Positions 1-11,495 of a stretch of DNA of 64,000 nt are shown one piece after another (within the stretch, counting starts at the first letter, position 1; each line of letters begins with the position of its first letter). This DNA is from Tretioscincus oriximinensis. Taxonomy: Eukaryota > Chordata > Lepidosauria > Squamata > Gymnophthalmidae. Both the position numbers and the translations under genes were made by a program. A model generated the notes under the pieces. That model did not search any database. It worked only from the letters and a program-made list of their open reading frames with translations, and was not told the DNA's origin. Location: contig JAJVDF010000045.1 in assembly GCA_022410635.1 (NCBI GenBank), positions 2,500,954 through 2,564,953 of the forward strand, read 5' to 3'.

Positions 1-3000
1 TTCCCAAACTATTACTATCTCTGGCTTGAAACTTTTGGCTTTCTAAATCCAAATGGAGGGATATAAATACTGGCTGTTGTCAGGCTTTTATCTAAGCTTA
101 GCCTGCCTGACTAGGGAAATAAGAGTTTTCTGGGTGAGTATATTGAGCTTCCCCAGACTGGTTGCTTTATGTAAAAAAGAGAGAGAGAAGGAAAGAAAGA
201 AAAAAGAAAGCAAAGGGAAAAAAATCTTTAGCATACGAAGATAAATATTACACACTGCCTATGTACCCATTTCTATTTTGTTTCAAAAACTAATGTAGGG
301 AGAGCACAAGCACTAGCCCTGACCTTTTATTTCTTTAATTTATTTATTAAAAAACAAAACCTTTCCCCTTTCAAATGTTTTTGTTCTCCTAAAATAGCTC
401 ATACAATGCTATATTCCTCTTTATTTTTAGCAAAGAAAGAGGAGAAAGCATGCTTTTCCCATAGAGCAAGGCACAGATATAAACATCAACACAGATGCTC
501 TGTGAGAGAGAGCTGGACTTCTCAGGCACTTGATCATTAAGGAATGCACCAACTGTTTTAGATAATCTAGTGCCAGCTCAAATTCTGCTCCACACTCCCC
601 TCTGGGAGTGGCTAGTTTTATCCTGCTCCTAATTTTTCATTTTCTCCACTCCTTCGTCCCTCCCACCACTTGCTTTCTCTGAAAAGGAAGGACGTTTACT
701 TTTGCAGTAAAAGCAACAGAAAGACTTCTCTTAGCAGAGTGAAACTTTCAGACAATTAACCTTCCTTTCCACTTTCAAATAAATTGCTAAGTATCAAACG
801 CAATCTGTTTCTTTTGTTTGCTCAATATGAACAATTTGTAAATGACTCAAGGATAAAATTCATAAAATGTCATTTTAAATTAGAACCATTATAAACATGC
901 CAATGACTGCTCAACTAAAACATGCCGGATTAGTGTGAATAAATACATTTAGCTTCTCAGAAAATACATTTCTGTAGCCACAGAATCGTTTGGACACTTC
1001 AACTGTGTGGTTTCATTCTCAGAAAAATCTTAATTCTAGGAGAAATGTATCAGACTAAATTCATTTGGTGTGTCAAAAGAAGCTTCTCAAAGTATCAACA
1101 TCCCAGTTTAGATGGACTGTCTTGGCACATTAACAAGATAAATTATTCTTTGAACATGTTGAAACTAGTTATTTTTATTAGCTCCACTGGGTAGAACTGC
1201 TAGTATTTTTTTTTTTAAGAAAACACCTTTCAACGATTTTCTCTCTAACTATGTATATTTTTATTCAAATTTCAGAGAAAATTGGATTGTAGGGAAAAAG
1301 GGAATCTTATATTTCATAAACCAAGAATTAGTGATACTTAAGCAAAGCACACACATACACACAAATTNATATCTCTTGTGCACTACACAACCACTAACAT
1401 CTTTTTAATTAAATACACCCACTAACAGGATTTGTATTATCTCATTTTAGAAACTATATTTAAAAGCTTAGAGAAATAGCATACATACACATTATACTTT
1501 TTCTTTATTTCTCTCAAATAGATACTAACATTTATGACAAATATTTATACACAGTACTTGTCTATGAAAGTCAGAATAAAATACATACTAGAAGTGGATA
1601 ATCCAATTCTTACACTATATATTCCCTTTCATGCTTTTCACATACCAATAACTGTCTTCATACACACATTATTGTAATCAATTAAATGTTATTTCGTGAC
1701 AAAATAATTTTAATTTAGTGTAATCATTCAAACAGTGGTTTCTTCCCAATGAAGGAAATTTACAACAACAAAAATCTACTTTTTTCTTTTCAATCCATCT
1801 GTTACCATAAGCCACAGTAATGCAATTAATACCATATATTCACCATTTTCAGATTACCTTTTCAAATATATCATTTATTTATCTGTTTACATTTTTATCC
1901 CATGCTATATTCCAAGGTGCCAACATGGGTCACAACAATAAAAACAAAAAATAGAATATAAACATTGAAAACATGTGGTCAATGTGTCATTCTTTACATC
2001 ATTATTGATATGAAAACTAAACAAGTATTTCTTAAAAGTGACACAGCAGGGAGCCACTGTATTACATTAGTCCAGAAATCACTCTACTTTCAGCTCCAGT
2101 AAGATTTAATCCAGTAAAATTTAATCTACATATGTATATAGATGTGATTATATTTATCATAATCAACTGATGATTCATTCTTCTTCTCTATAGATAACAT
2201 GAATTATTCCTCAGTTAAATACTATATAATGTTAGGATTAAATACAAGTCCTAATTTCTATCAAAAGTCTGTTTTATTGTGCTTTAATATTTTTTCTAAT
2301 ATGCTCCTCTTCTGTTTTATTAATATTTCTGATACTTTCTATCTCTAGTGTTTTGCTTAATCTATTGAAGCAGCATGCAGAATTCACCTACTTTTGTTTT
2401 GCAAAATGAAACCACAGAGAAAACCAAAGCGGATGCAGAGAGGGATAAGGACTATCTAACTTTTCCACTGAAAGTCAATCACTGTATTTTGCCATCAAAA
2501 AAGAGAGTGAAGGAGAATCCGTTTTTAAGTATTTTCACAGCTTCCTAACTTTAACTAAACTCCTCAATAATAAATCATTCTGATGTTTTGAGAGTATTAT
2601 GCTTCTTTTGACTAACAGAATGTTGAACTTACATGACTGTTGAATTGAAAAACAGCATTCCCAGAACTTCAAATTTTATTATGTATCACTCCCTTTTGCT
2701 GATCTTAAGAAACACAATTGGAAATTTACTAAGCAGTGCTATACTGTACAACAATGATTAAAGAAAGAAAATATTTTTACTAAGGCTTCTGTTAAACCCA
2801 TCTCTCCTTTTCCACAAATAATACCTTCAAAGTATAAAAATAATCTTACAGTGGAAAAGAATGTCTAACGTGGATGGCCTGCCAAGGACTTCTTTCTGTA
2901 TGATAAAGTATACAAAGGAAAACATAATAGGCCATTGATTTGAAATTACTTCAAGTGAGGATAAGAAAGAATGAAAACAATAGCTACAATCTCATCTTTG

Positions 3001-4275
3001 TTTTTGGTTTCTCAAGGTCTCCTTAGCTCAGAAATGGAGCTCTTACCAGAACATGCTGGCAAAATTATCCTACCTCTTACAAAACATGGACATGTTTTCG
3101 AGTATCAAGACATTACTGGAGCACAGCAGAAAAGTTACTTGTTATTAAGGTGAATGTTATCAACTTCAAAGTATAACATTACAGAAAACATATTAAAGGA
3201 AATGAAGATAGCATTTAAAGAAAACAAAACTTGCAGTATTCCTTTTCACATTGAAAGCACAAATTTAGCAAAAAGAAAGGCAAGGAACTTGGAACACACG
3301 GGCTGTAACTATAATAGTTACCATTTAAATTCAATTACAGCTTAGGAAGTGTGCTGTGAATGTTTTGACAAACACACTGGAAACTCAGTATATCTTTCTC
3401 TCAAACAAGTAGGTGTAAGATTGTAGCGTTCCTTCCACATTGTTACGAGTCAGATGGTTAAATATACATCTACTTGTTCTATTCAGGTCCACACTACTTT
3501 CAAGCAGTAAAATCTATGATATGAATTATCATATGAAATAATATCATCAGAAACTGATAAGCAGAGATTTTTCATGTTCTACCTTGAGCGATTACTATTA
3601 CAATGTCCACATGTCAAGGATAGGAGTGCAAGTGTGTGAAAAGTGAAGACTAAAACTACATGAAAGCATCATTTACTTATTCTGCTATTTTTTAATATGC
3701 CAGAAAAAAGTATATTTATTTTGGAATAAAGTACTCCTTGGAGTGCCTTAATTCAAAGCATCCCCAAAGAACAGAATCAATAAGCAACATCTGAATGCAC
3801 TTTTAAGGTGTGTAACAATTCCACAAAATAAAATGTGCTTTCAGATTTTGCTCATACTTTGGCAATATAGTGCACAGTATATTCCGTCAACCTTAACTGG
3901 TAGCCCGATATTGTGTAAAAATGAAAACTAAATAAAAGAAAGATATTATATTTATATTGTAGATGTTAGTTGATATTTTATGACATTTATCTCCCCTTTC
4001 TAGAAAGAACAGATAATTCACTTTGGACAAGATTTTGTAACAAGAGATCAGGAGCCCTGCAGTCTTTCAAAGGATGCCTGCTTGACTCTACAAATGTTTT
4101 AAACCTGGATTCTGCAATAAGAGATACATTCCTAGCTGTTACTGAAAGTCTCTACTCCCCCAGTGCAACATCAGAGGAAGATCCCATTATGTCAATTTTA
4201 TACATTTCATTCTTTCAGTTTAAACCTAGAGCTGTTCAGATAAGAAGCAACAGAACTTCATCCTCCTGTTTATAT
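1..4275. other. SOX6 downstream intron, no recognisable feature
   Basis: AT-rich sequence with no repeat family, splice-flanked coding exon or RNA gene that I can recognise. A purine-rich low-complexity run lies at about 174-225. Short open frames at 2971-3345 and 3970-4270 have no recognised motif or convincing splice context. I treat them as chance frames. Confidence 0.6.
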
Positions 4276-4570
4276 AAAATTTTATTTATTTATTTACATT
4301 TTTATAGTGCCCTATACTCAAAGGTCTCAGGGCAGTGAACAATAAAAACACAATTAACATGTTAAAAACAGCCACATTTAATAAATAGGGAAGAAACAGC
4401 AGTTTCTCAGCCAAAGGCCAGGCCAAAGAGTGCGTCTTCAAGTGTTTTCTGAACACACACAGAGATGGTGTTTGATGCACCTCAAGTTGGAGACTATTCC
4501 ATAGTCTGGGGACTGCCACAGAGAAGGCCCTATTCTGGGTTCCCACCCTCACTGCCACTGAGGGAGGTAT
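4276..4570 (-). mobile_element. L2-type LINE, 3' end (C-terminal ORF2 remnant plus 3' UTR)
   Basis: Read on the minus strand, the segment codes for RAFSVAVPRLWNSLQLEV followed by QTPSLCVFRKHLKTH. This is the conserved C-terminal end of L2 ORF2 (the 'PRLWNSLP...F+..LKT' signature). Behind it comes a 3' tail containing CCTGAGACCTTTGAGTAT and a final AAATAAATAAA-like repeat. The element is heavily 5'-truncated. It lies in sense with SOX6. The tail is shared with the SINE at 44131-44395, suggesting L2 mobilised that SINE. Confidence 0.85.
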
Positions 4571-5170
4571 AGCTATGATGAGACAAAAATACTTCAACAG
4601 TATTAATACCTCGATGTCCAATAATTTAAACAATTTGAAGCATAGCATACAGCTTGCACTGTTGCACAACTTACATAAAATATTGCATAACTGATATCCT
4701 CCATTGGCAATCATTATGAACAAAATTTGCATATTTCCACATCTGAAACAGATGCATTTATATGCAAAACGGTACATATGCAAATACATGCATCTGAGTT
4801 TTGTTGAAAACTACTAAGTTTGTACATGTTTATACATTTGTTTTGAATCATAGGAATAGCATTGACTAGCTAGAACTAGAAGCAGTCTGATTAAGTTCAA
4901 AATCAAGAAGTTTAATTTAAAAATATAATCAAAGACATCAGCGTTTGGTGTTAATGAAACAAGGTTAGAACTGATATGTTCTCTATCCTGCAAAGCCAGC
5001 CTTTCTACACAAACGAGGGAAAGGTGAAGAACAAGTAAAATTATGGAAATTGGATGAAGAAGACATTTATTCTCTACCACATACCTCTGCCACTATGTTC
5101 ATGCATACAGGACCAGGTGGGGTGACCTTGTTTTAAAATCAAAAGAGGAGTCCTGCTAGATTAAACTATA
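4571..5170. other. Intron, nothing recognised
   Basis: About 600 bases of AT-rich sequence between the L2 end and the hAT-type element. No motif or repeat family was seen. Open frames on the minus strand here continue beyond the L2 remnant without further homology. Confidence 0.5.
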
Positions 5171-5178
5171 GCTAATCT

Positions 5179-5600
5179 CAGTGTGGTCCAAACTTTTCTT
5201 GCCTGAGGGCCAATCAAACATTATTGCAGGAGTCTGAGGGCCAGAGTGACAACACTTCCTGCCCCGCCCCAAAAGTGATGTCACTCTGGATGCAGATTCC
5301 AGAAGTGGCTTTGTCAAATGTCAGCATCTCGGGCAAGCAGGGTGTTCCGAGCGAAGCAACCAGAGAGCTGTGAGCATTGGCATCTTGGTCCAAGATGCCG
5401 ACACTTGCAGCCANCTGGGTGCTTCATTTGCAACACCCCGCTTGTCTTGGGCAAGTGGGGTGTTCCGAGTGAAGCAACGAGGAAGCTGTGAGCATCAGTG
5501 TCTTGGCCCAAGACGCCAACACTCACAGCCACCTGGCCCCTTCGCGGGCCACAAAATTGTCTTGGCGGGCCGCATGCGGGCCACGGGTTGGACCACGCTG
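5179..5600. mobile_element. hAT-type nonautonomous DNA transposon with internal duplication
   Basis: The ends are inverted repeats. The left end is CAGTGTGGTCCAAAC, and the right end read on the other strand is CAGCGTGGTCCAACC. CAG...GTCCAA termini are typical of vertebrate hAT elements. The flanks GCTAATCT (5171-5178) and GCTTATCT (5601-5608) are an 8-bp target duplication with one difference. The interior is more GC-rich than the intron and holds two direct copies 118 bp apart (about 5333-5418 and 5451-5543). Each has a short self-complementary segment around CATCTTGGTCCAAGATG or its equivalent. No transposase is present, and the open frames inside are by-products of the repeat structure. 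Confidence 0.8.
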
Positions 5601-5608
5601 GCTTATCT

Positions 5609-6209
5609 AATCCAGAATTCAGACTCACATCATGGCACATTGTTTCTGAATATTTCTCTATAGCCTTTAGGAGCATCCTGCCTCACTGCAATCTGGAAGC
5701 AATACCCAGGCATCCATTCTGCTAGCCTACTGCATTTTTGTATAATGTGGCTCTTGGCTGAATGACACCAATGGTGATAGCATACAGTTGTGAAGAATAA
5801 AGCATTCTGGTTTACAGAATAGAGCATTTACCAGTCCTAGTCAGTTTATATGGTCTGTTAACAATGGACACTAGGTTCCTTCATACAATTAGCTTGTTTT
5901 CATCACATTCATATTTTACACATTTAAAAATGCTGCAGGTTAATATCTGAAGATCAAGATGTATGTTCCAGTAAAATCTGCATGAATTTCCAAAAAGATA
6001 AGTCAATAATAATGTTTATTTATAATGTCCCTTCCACCAAAGGGTGAAACAACAAATATATACAGAATAACATATAGACGTAACATTAATAACAGAATGC
6101 AAAATAGTACAGTACAATATAATACATTGTAAAATTTCACACAGTATGCAAAACTTTGGAGGAGAACATAAAGTTTCACTGATTTGTACAATTCTTTAGG
6201 AGGGAAACC
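5609..6209. other. Intron, nothing recognised
   Basis: AT-rich unique sequence without a recognisable gene or repeat family. Confidence 0.5.
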
Positions 6210-6535
6210 TCTAGACATTGTCCACACAAACTTTCAGAAGGCTTTTTACAAAGTTCCTCATAAAAAGCTCTTGAATAAACTCACAAGTCATGGGTCCTAA
6301 CCTGGAATATTAACTGGTTAAAGGACAGGATACAGAGAGTAGTAATTAATAACAATCTCAGCGAGTAAGGAAGTATTGGCACCTGCCTTTTCAATTTATT
6401 CATAAATCTTCTAAAACTAAGGATAAGCAGAAAATATCAAAGTTTGCTGATGAGCTTCAAAGGGGTCTTTGGACATTGATTCACTAGTCACAAAGTATCA
6501 AATGGCTTTCAATACTAATAAAGGTGATTCATTAT
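6210..6535 (+). mobile_element. CR1-like LINE remnant (reverse transcriptase fragment)
   Basis: On the plus strand one frame reads NFQKAFYKVPHKKLLNK. This corresponds to the reverse transcriptase motif 'DFQKAFDKVPH..LL.KL' that is also visible in the 58.9 kb CR1 copy. The remainder follows the CR1 order (LTGWRQ-like segment, FINDL-like segment, then the FADD-like segment around 6450) but is full of stops and indels. It is an old, inactive fragment. Confidence 0.7.
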
Positions 6536-6782
6536 CTGTTTATCCTAGCTTATGGTGGTGAAAACAACTTCCTCTTCCCACTTTCATGCACTGTGTTCAT
6601 TCTATTCTCTGATTCATTCCTGTAACCTAGTTTCAGAAAATTGTTTTGAGATGTATGTCAGCTAAATCACTAACTCAGCAGCGGCAACAGAAAAGTTTTA
6701 ACAGGACACTAGGTTAAGAAGACTGCATTTTAAGCCACAAAACCCTGGACTCAACTGATATAACTCAGGCTGTCTCCTGAGT

Positions 6783-6870
6783 CAAAGCGACTTACAGTAA
6801 AAGCTTATTTTTTTGGCCGAAGGCTTACATTCTATCTTCCCCACCACGTTGTGATGGTTCCCACAGTAAN
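6783..6870 (-). repeat. Degraded tRNA-SINE fragment (3' half)
   Basis: The segment around GGCTTACATTCTATCTTCC and CCCACCACG...GTGATGGTTCCCA matches the middle of the SINE copies at 13278, 28441, 44891 and 45532. It has neither the tRNA-like head nor the (GAA)n tail. Confidence 0.65.
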
Positions 6871-8424
6871 CAGTATAAGGGAAAAACACAAATAACAACA
6901 TTTGTTTATAACCAACACATACAGTACAGTAACTCTCACACTGCACAAATCAAAATGAATCTCATAGATGTAAATCATCACAGTATATTGATCTAACGCA
7001 TTAGTGTACTTTCTGGTAAATTGAATAGATAGATATTTCACCCCTTTCAAAACCTGAAGATGTCTTCCTTTAGTTGAACATCTTGATGAAGTTTGTTCCC
7101 CAAAGTACGAACTAGATGAACTGTTCAAAAAGATAATTTCTTTTGGGCAAAGAAAATTCAGGTGACTGCCATTGTACATTGTTCTTCCAATTCAGTCCTC
7201 CAGCTACAAAGATCGTTCTTCGTTGGATGAGTTGCAATTGCTTTTCCAGGCTTGGTGCTTATATAAGTCATTATTCAGTTTAGAAAACGTGGTCTGGCTG
7301 AACAGACTTGTTCCTTTTGTAGGGGATTACAATAACACACGGAAGCTTATGAGTGCTTCTGACAGATGTGCTGGCCGCCTGCCACTGCATAAAGGGTGCG
7401 GCTGTGACTGACAACTTGCAATTATGGTGTGATGAATGGTTCTGATGTGTGTTCAAGAGAAAACCACTTTCTAGAAAGTGAAAGGCATGCATACGGTTCC
7501 TATAAAATAAGCCTGGAGAAATATATTCTTTCTTTCACATTTTGGTGGGATAACTGATTTGGAAGCCTACTTTTCTTTCAAACTTTCCCCCCTGGTTTTA
7601 ATAAATAAAAGACCAAGTTAACTTTATGTGGAGAAAATTAGTCTGACTCATTTTGGCGTCAAAAAATGCTTTATCTGCATTTTCATTCAAACGGCCATTA
7701 CTGTTGACATCTACATATATACTCATATAAGGGGTTTTCGTTTCTTTTTCTAACGCACATGTTTCCACAGCAACCAATGAGTTTATTAAGACAAAAGCAA
7801 TCTTTGGACAATAAAGGATACTTCTTCTGACAAGGTCATGCAATTTTTATCATTAAAAGAGTTAAATCATTCAGGTTAATGTTAATTAAAGTGATACTAA
7901 CAAGAATTCCATAAAGTAAGACTTCGATGACAAATATTTTACCATGTTTTAAACTGCCACACTTGGTTCTGGTTTTATAATAAATATCCATACCTGAAAG
8001 AACTAAAGTTTCTTTACATAACAAGGCTGATCTGAAGGACACATTCCAACATCAGCTGATTGCTCCAATGTGAACTGTTCTATAGCTATTCCAGAACAAG
8101 GTTGTCTACATTTTGAACAGATATTCTGTAAGAGCCCCAATATCACTCTGTGGCACATCACACCACTGATTAGAATTGAGATTCCCCCTTCGTCTTCACA
8201 GGCCCCATAATGCCATCTACAGTCGCTGGCTCTCATTTGCCTGCAGTGGATATTTTAATGCCTTAAGCTTCTCTGTGCAAATGCAGAGGACTCCTGCTAC
8301 AACAGATGAAGCTAATCAACTTTTACTAAAATGTGTAAGTGCAAATCAAACCTTATTCCCTTAGCTCTGATAAAAAACTAAAACCTCAGTTTCTGTGAGT
8401 AAAGAGAAAGTATTTTTAAAAGAA

Positions 8425-8425
<1 letters not shown>
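6871..8425. other. Intron, nothing recognised
   Basis: About 1.5 kb of AT-rich sequence with only short unsupported open frames on both strands. Runs such as 8003-8236 on the minus strand lack any motif or splice-flanked structure that I could tie to a gene. Confidence 0.5.

Positions 8426-8473
<48 letters not shown>
8426..8473. repeat. (ATT)n microsatellite at the 3' end of the R4-like LINE
   Basis: About 16 uninterrupted ATT units lead directly into the 3' untranslated end of the LINE that runs leftward from 10055. On the LINE strand it reads as a TAA-rich tail. Confidence 0.9.
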
Positions 8474-8476
<3 letters not shown>

Positions 8477-10055
8477 TTATTGATAAAAGCTACAGTAGAA
8501 CATGAAAAATGAGATAACAATGTGGCATTCATAGTTCAACACAAGTTGGACACTACCCAAGTGTCTAAGTCTGGGTCATGTATCAGCGAATGATGGATCC
8601 AGGGCTCAGTAAAGTGGCCTTTTGTAGCTGACAGATGGTGATTTTGTTAGCACCAATTGTTTATAAGGCCCGGACCAGGTCCCAGTGTGTCCATCACCAC
8701 TGGGACCACTTTTACTGATTTATGCCAGAGTTGTCGAATTTCGATTTTCAAGTCCTCATTTTAGGATAGTTTCCTAATTTTTCCTTTTACTGACCCTGCT
8801 GTCATCAGGTATAGTAACATCGATGATGAAAATGTTTTTATTTTCTACAATAATGAGGTCTGGCATATTGTGTTCCAACATTTTGTCTATCTGTATCTGG
8901 AAATCCCAAAGTAGTATGGTTTGTTCATTTTCAGTGACCTTTTAAGGTTTATGTTCCCAGTTCTTTGTCATAGGCACATGATAATTGTGGCACAGGTTCC
9001 AGTGAATCATCTGGACAACTGAGGTCATAGCCCCATACACAATTTCTACTGGGTTCGTAGCAACATTACCTTCAATTCGCCCCATGATTTTTTAGCAGTC
9101 CATTAGCTAAAAAGGTTCATGTCTCAGAATTTCTCATCACTGCAGTTTGTGTGATTCAGCAGAGGCATTTTAGTAAAATCCAAAAGAAAACAACATGGGG
9201 ACATTCAGCAATGTGAACTTGGCAAATCTTGCAAAGGAGCTAGCAGCACTTTGAGACTAACTTGAGAAAAGCTTATGCCAACCACTTTTCTCAAGTTAGT
9301 CTCAAAGTGCTGCTAGCTCCTTTGCTGGACTTTCTGCTAGACTAACACAGCTATTCCTCTGAAATTGGCAAATCTTGTGAGGCTTCAAAGTGACATGTAA
9401 AAGTTAATTGGCTCTTGGCTCTCAGAGAATGCCGGGCATGTGGTAAGTGCAGCAATGCCTTATGGGGCTCGCCATGTGATGAGATTGCTAGGTAATGTGT
9501 TGAAGAAACATAGAAGCTTTAACGTAGTTGAGGACGGATTGCGAACACATTTTAAAAGACAAACTATGTGGTGAGGAACTATGTGGTGAGGAAGCAACCT
9601 GAGTTATGTCTCTTTGTAGTCCGTCTGAACGATCTTCTTGCAGCAGCTGAATATGTGACCCATAGTTTCATCTGCTTCTTTGCAGAGTCTGCACTTTGGA
9701 TTGGTAGTTGATTTTTCAAGTTTAGCTTTGATGGCATTTTTTCTGATCACCTGTTCTTATGCAGCAAGTATCAGACCTTCTGTTTCTTTCTTCAATGTTC
9801 CTTTGGTATGGCACAAACAGGTTTTCTCTTTGTCTACTTTGCCTTTTATTTTGTCTAGAGATTTCCGTGGAGTGTCTTCTTTTGCCAATTGTCAGTTCAG
9901 CTTTGCACTGTACTTCTGCAATATTCATTTTGTACTTTAAGCAGCTTCCTGTGTTTTACTTACATTAAAACTGGTTCTTCACTGTCCTTTACATAGTCAG
10001 CTAGTCTGTTTAACATGCGGTTGTCATCATCTTCATCATCATCATAATTGAATAA
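8474..10055 (-). mobile_element. R4/Dong-like LINE, C-terminal ORF and 3' UTR (inactive)
   Basis: Read on the minus strand with frame changes, the order is as follows. First comes a region with KRNTE-like and NAIKAKLEK-like sequence (about 9720-9930). A CCHC-like motif KCRLCKEADETMGHIFSCC follows (9636-9699). A restriction-like endonuclease motif MPDLIIVENKNIFIIDV then TIPDDSR lies at 8790-8871. The terminal DLKIEIRQLWHKSVKVVPVV is at about 8690-8750. The zinc-finger plus PD-(D/E)xK order is the C-terminal layout of LINEs with a restriction-like endonuclease (R2/R4/NeSL group). Several stops and frame breaks, a 15-bp tandem duplication (9562-9591) and a 133-bp foreign insert (9232-9364) show it is dead. 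Confidence 0.8.
9232..9364 (+). mobile_element. Foldback copy of a short SINE-like repeat, inserted in the R4-like LINE
   Basis: A perfect 41-bp inverted repeat (9231-9271 and 9285-9325) with a 13-base loop is followed by the 3' end ...GACTAACACAGCTATTCCTCTGAAA. TTGGCAAATCTTG occurs on both sides (9219-9231 and 9365-9377), a perfect 13-bp target duplication, and removing the insert restores the LINE reading. The right half matches the unit at 19363-19483. The left arm is an inverted duplicate of the same interior. Confidence 0.8.
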
Positions 10056-10911
10056 AGGTGAAGAAATCCATGAATGGTATATATTTCATTAGCACACTGT
10101 ACTAATGTACATTCATGTAAACATGTCATTTCATTATGTTTATTCAAATACAATTTCATCCACAAAATTTAAAAGATAGATAATTTATAATTACAAAAAC
10201 CAATAACCACAAAGGATTATTTATTTATTTCTGGCTACTTCAAACACAAATTATTATATATATCCTCAAAAGAACAAAAGGTAATAACTTAAACTTGAGA
10301 CAAACTTAAAAATGTCAACATGAAACTTCCTAAGAGTGTATAAATTGTATACAGAGAAAGGAGAGCTACTGGTATAGTTCTGCCTAGGAAAATGCATAAT
10401 CTTGAGTTTCACCATAACATAATAGATTACATGTTGTTGCTACTCATTTACTTAAACGATTTGTATCAAAATAATCTGGTTCTGTCATCTGAGCACAGCC
10501 ACACATAAGTTTTAATACAGCTTCATTAAACTTTCAGAGTAAGAGACTATATCAGCACGGTGGCATTGTAACTCTGAACCCCTTCTTTGGTTTAACTGTA
10601 GAAAGAAAGTTACTATTCTTTTACTGGCATTCTGGAAATCTTCTAAGTATCAAGGTTCATTGTTTATAGTAATTTAATTGAAGAAACATGTGCGGCAGAG
10701 GTTTCATTATCCTTTCAAAGCAACATGACGGTATAAAGGATCACAGAAGAGAGAAACTGGACTACCCAAAAAGATAGATTATTGGACCAAGATCAGGAAT
10801 CGCAAAATCTGCAGATTTCCTATGAAGTGCTGTTTCTCTCATTCTAAAAGACAATTTCATATATTTGTTCAGACTTTGGGCAGGTTATTATATCTTCTCA
10901 GCAATAAGTGT
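10056..10911. other. Intron, nothing recognised
   Basis: AT-rich sequence after the recognisable part of the R4-like LINE. Older LINE sequence may continue here, but I could not align it by eye. Confidence 0.45.
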
Positions 10912-11151
10912 CTCTTTATAAATCTGTGGTGACGTCCCACTTGGAATACTATGAACAATTCTGATAACCACATCTCACAAAAGATATTGTGGAACTAGAG
11001 AATGTGCAGAAATCTGTTATGAAATCCGGGTGCAAAGTCTGGGCCTCTTCAGCCTCAAAAGATGGCGTTTGAGAGGAGATCTGATTGAAGTGTATAAAAT
11101 CATGCACAGGATGGATAAAGTGAATAGAGAAAAAATGTTTTCTCTATCATA

Positions 11152-11495
11152 CAGTGGTACCTCGGTTCCCGAACGCCTTGAATGTCGACCAAATCGGTGT
11201 TCGACCGGCAGATTCCAGAAACTTTTGTCCTGGAATCCGAACACCGATTTGGAACTCGAACTTCCTTCGGCGTTCTTTCGGCCAGGCGCGCCTTGCGGAC
11301 GTCATCAGAGTGCGTTTTTTCGGCCAGGCGCGCCTTGCTGACGTCATCAGAGTGCGTTTTTTCGGCCAGGCGCGCCTTGCTGACGTCATCAGTGTGCGTT
11401 TTTTCGGCCCGGCGCGCCTTACTTCGGTTCTCGAACAAATTGGTTCTCGACCGTCCTCCCGGAACGAATTGTGTTCGAGAACCGAGGTACCACTG
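11152..11495. mobile_element. Tc1/mariner-like MITE with 42-bp tandem CRE/AscI repeats
   Basis: The left terminus is CAGTGGTACCTCGGTTC, and the right end read on the opposite strand starts identically. About 23 bp of terminal repeat has one mismatch. TA lies on both sides (11150-11151 and 11496-11497), the Tc1/mariner target. The interior is CpG-rich and contains three full 42-bp units (11279-11320, 11321-11362, 11363-11404) and a partial fourth. Each unit has the palindrome GGCGCGCC (11285, 11327, 11369, 11411). Units two and three have the CRE palindrome TGACGTCA (11339-11346, 11381-11388), and unit one has GGACGTCA. There is no transposase. Open frames run through on both strands because 42 is a multiple of three. 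Confidence 0.88.
11279..11420. repeat. 42-bp tandem repeat array (3.4 units)
   Basis: Near-identical units differ at only a few positions (GCGGACG versus GCTGACG; AGAGTGCG versus AGTGTGCG). Each ends in a T-run. The near identity points to recent amplification inside the MITE. Confidence 0.92.

Noticed and set aside
52..244. 63-codon Lys/Glu-rich frame at the window start
   Set aside because: The charged tail is a purine-rich low-complexity run.
3970..4338. 122-codon plus-strand frame
   Set aside because: No domain was recognised, and the last part runs into the L2 tail.
4286..4789. 167-codon minus-strand frame
   Set aside because: The recognisable part is the L2 ORF2 C-terminus. The rest is chance open frame in AT-rich sequence.
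11279..11420. Regular repeats that could suggest a CRISPR array
   Set aside because: The units are directly adjacent with no spacers, lie inside a TA-flanked MITE and are in a vertebrate genome.
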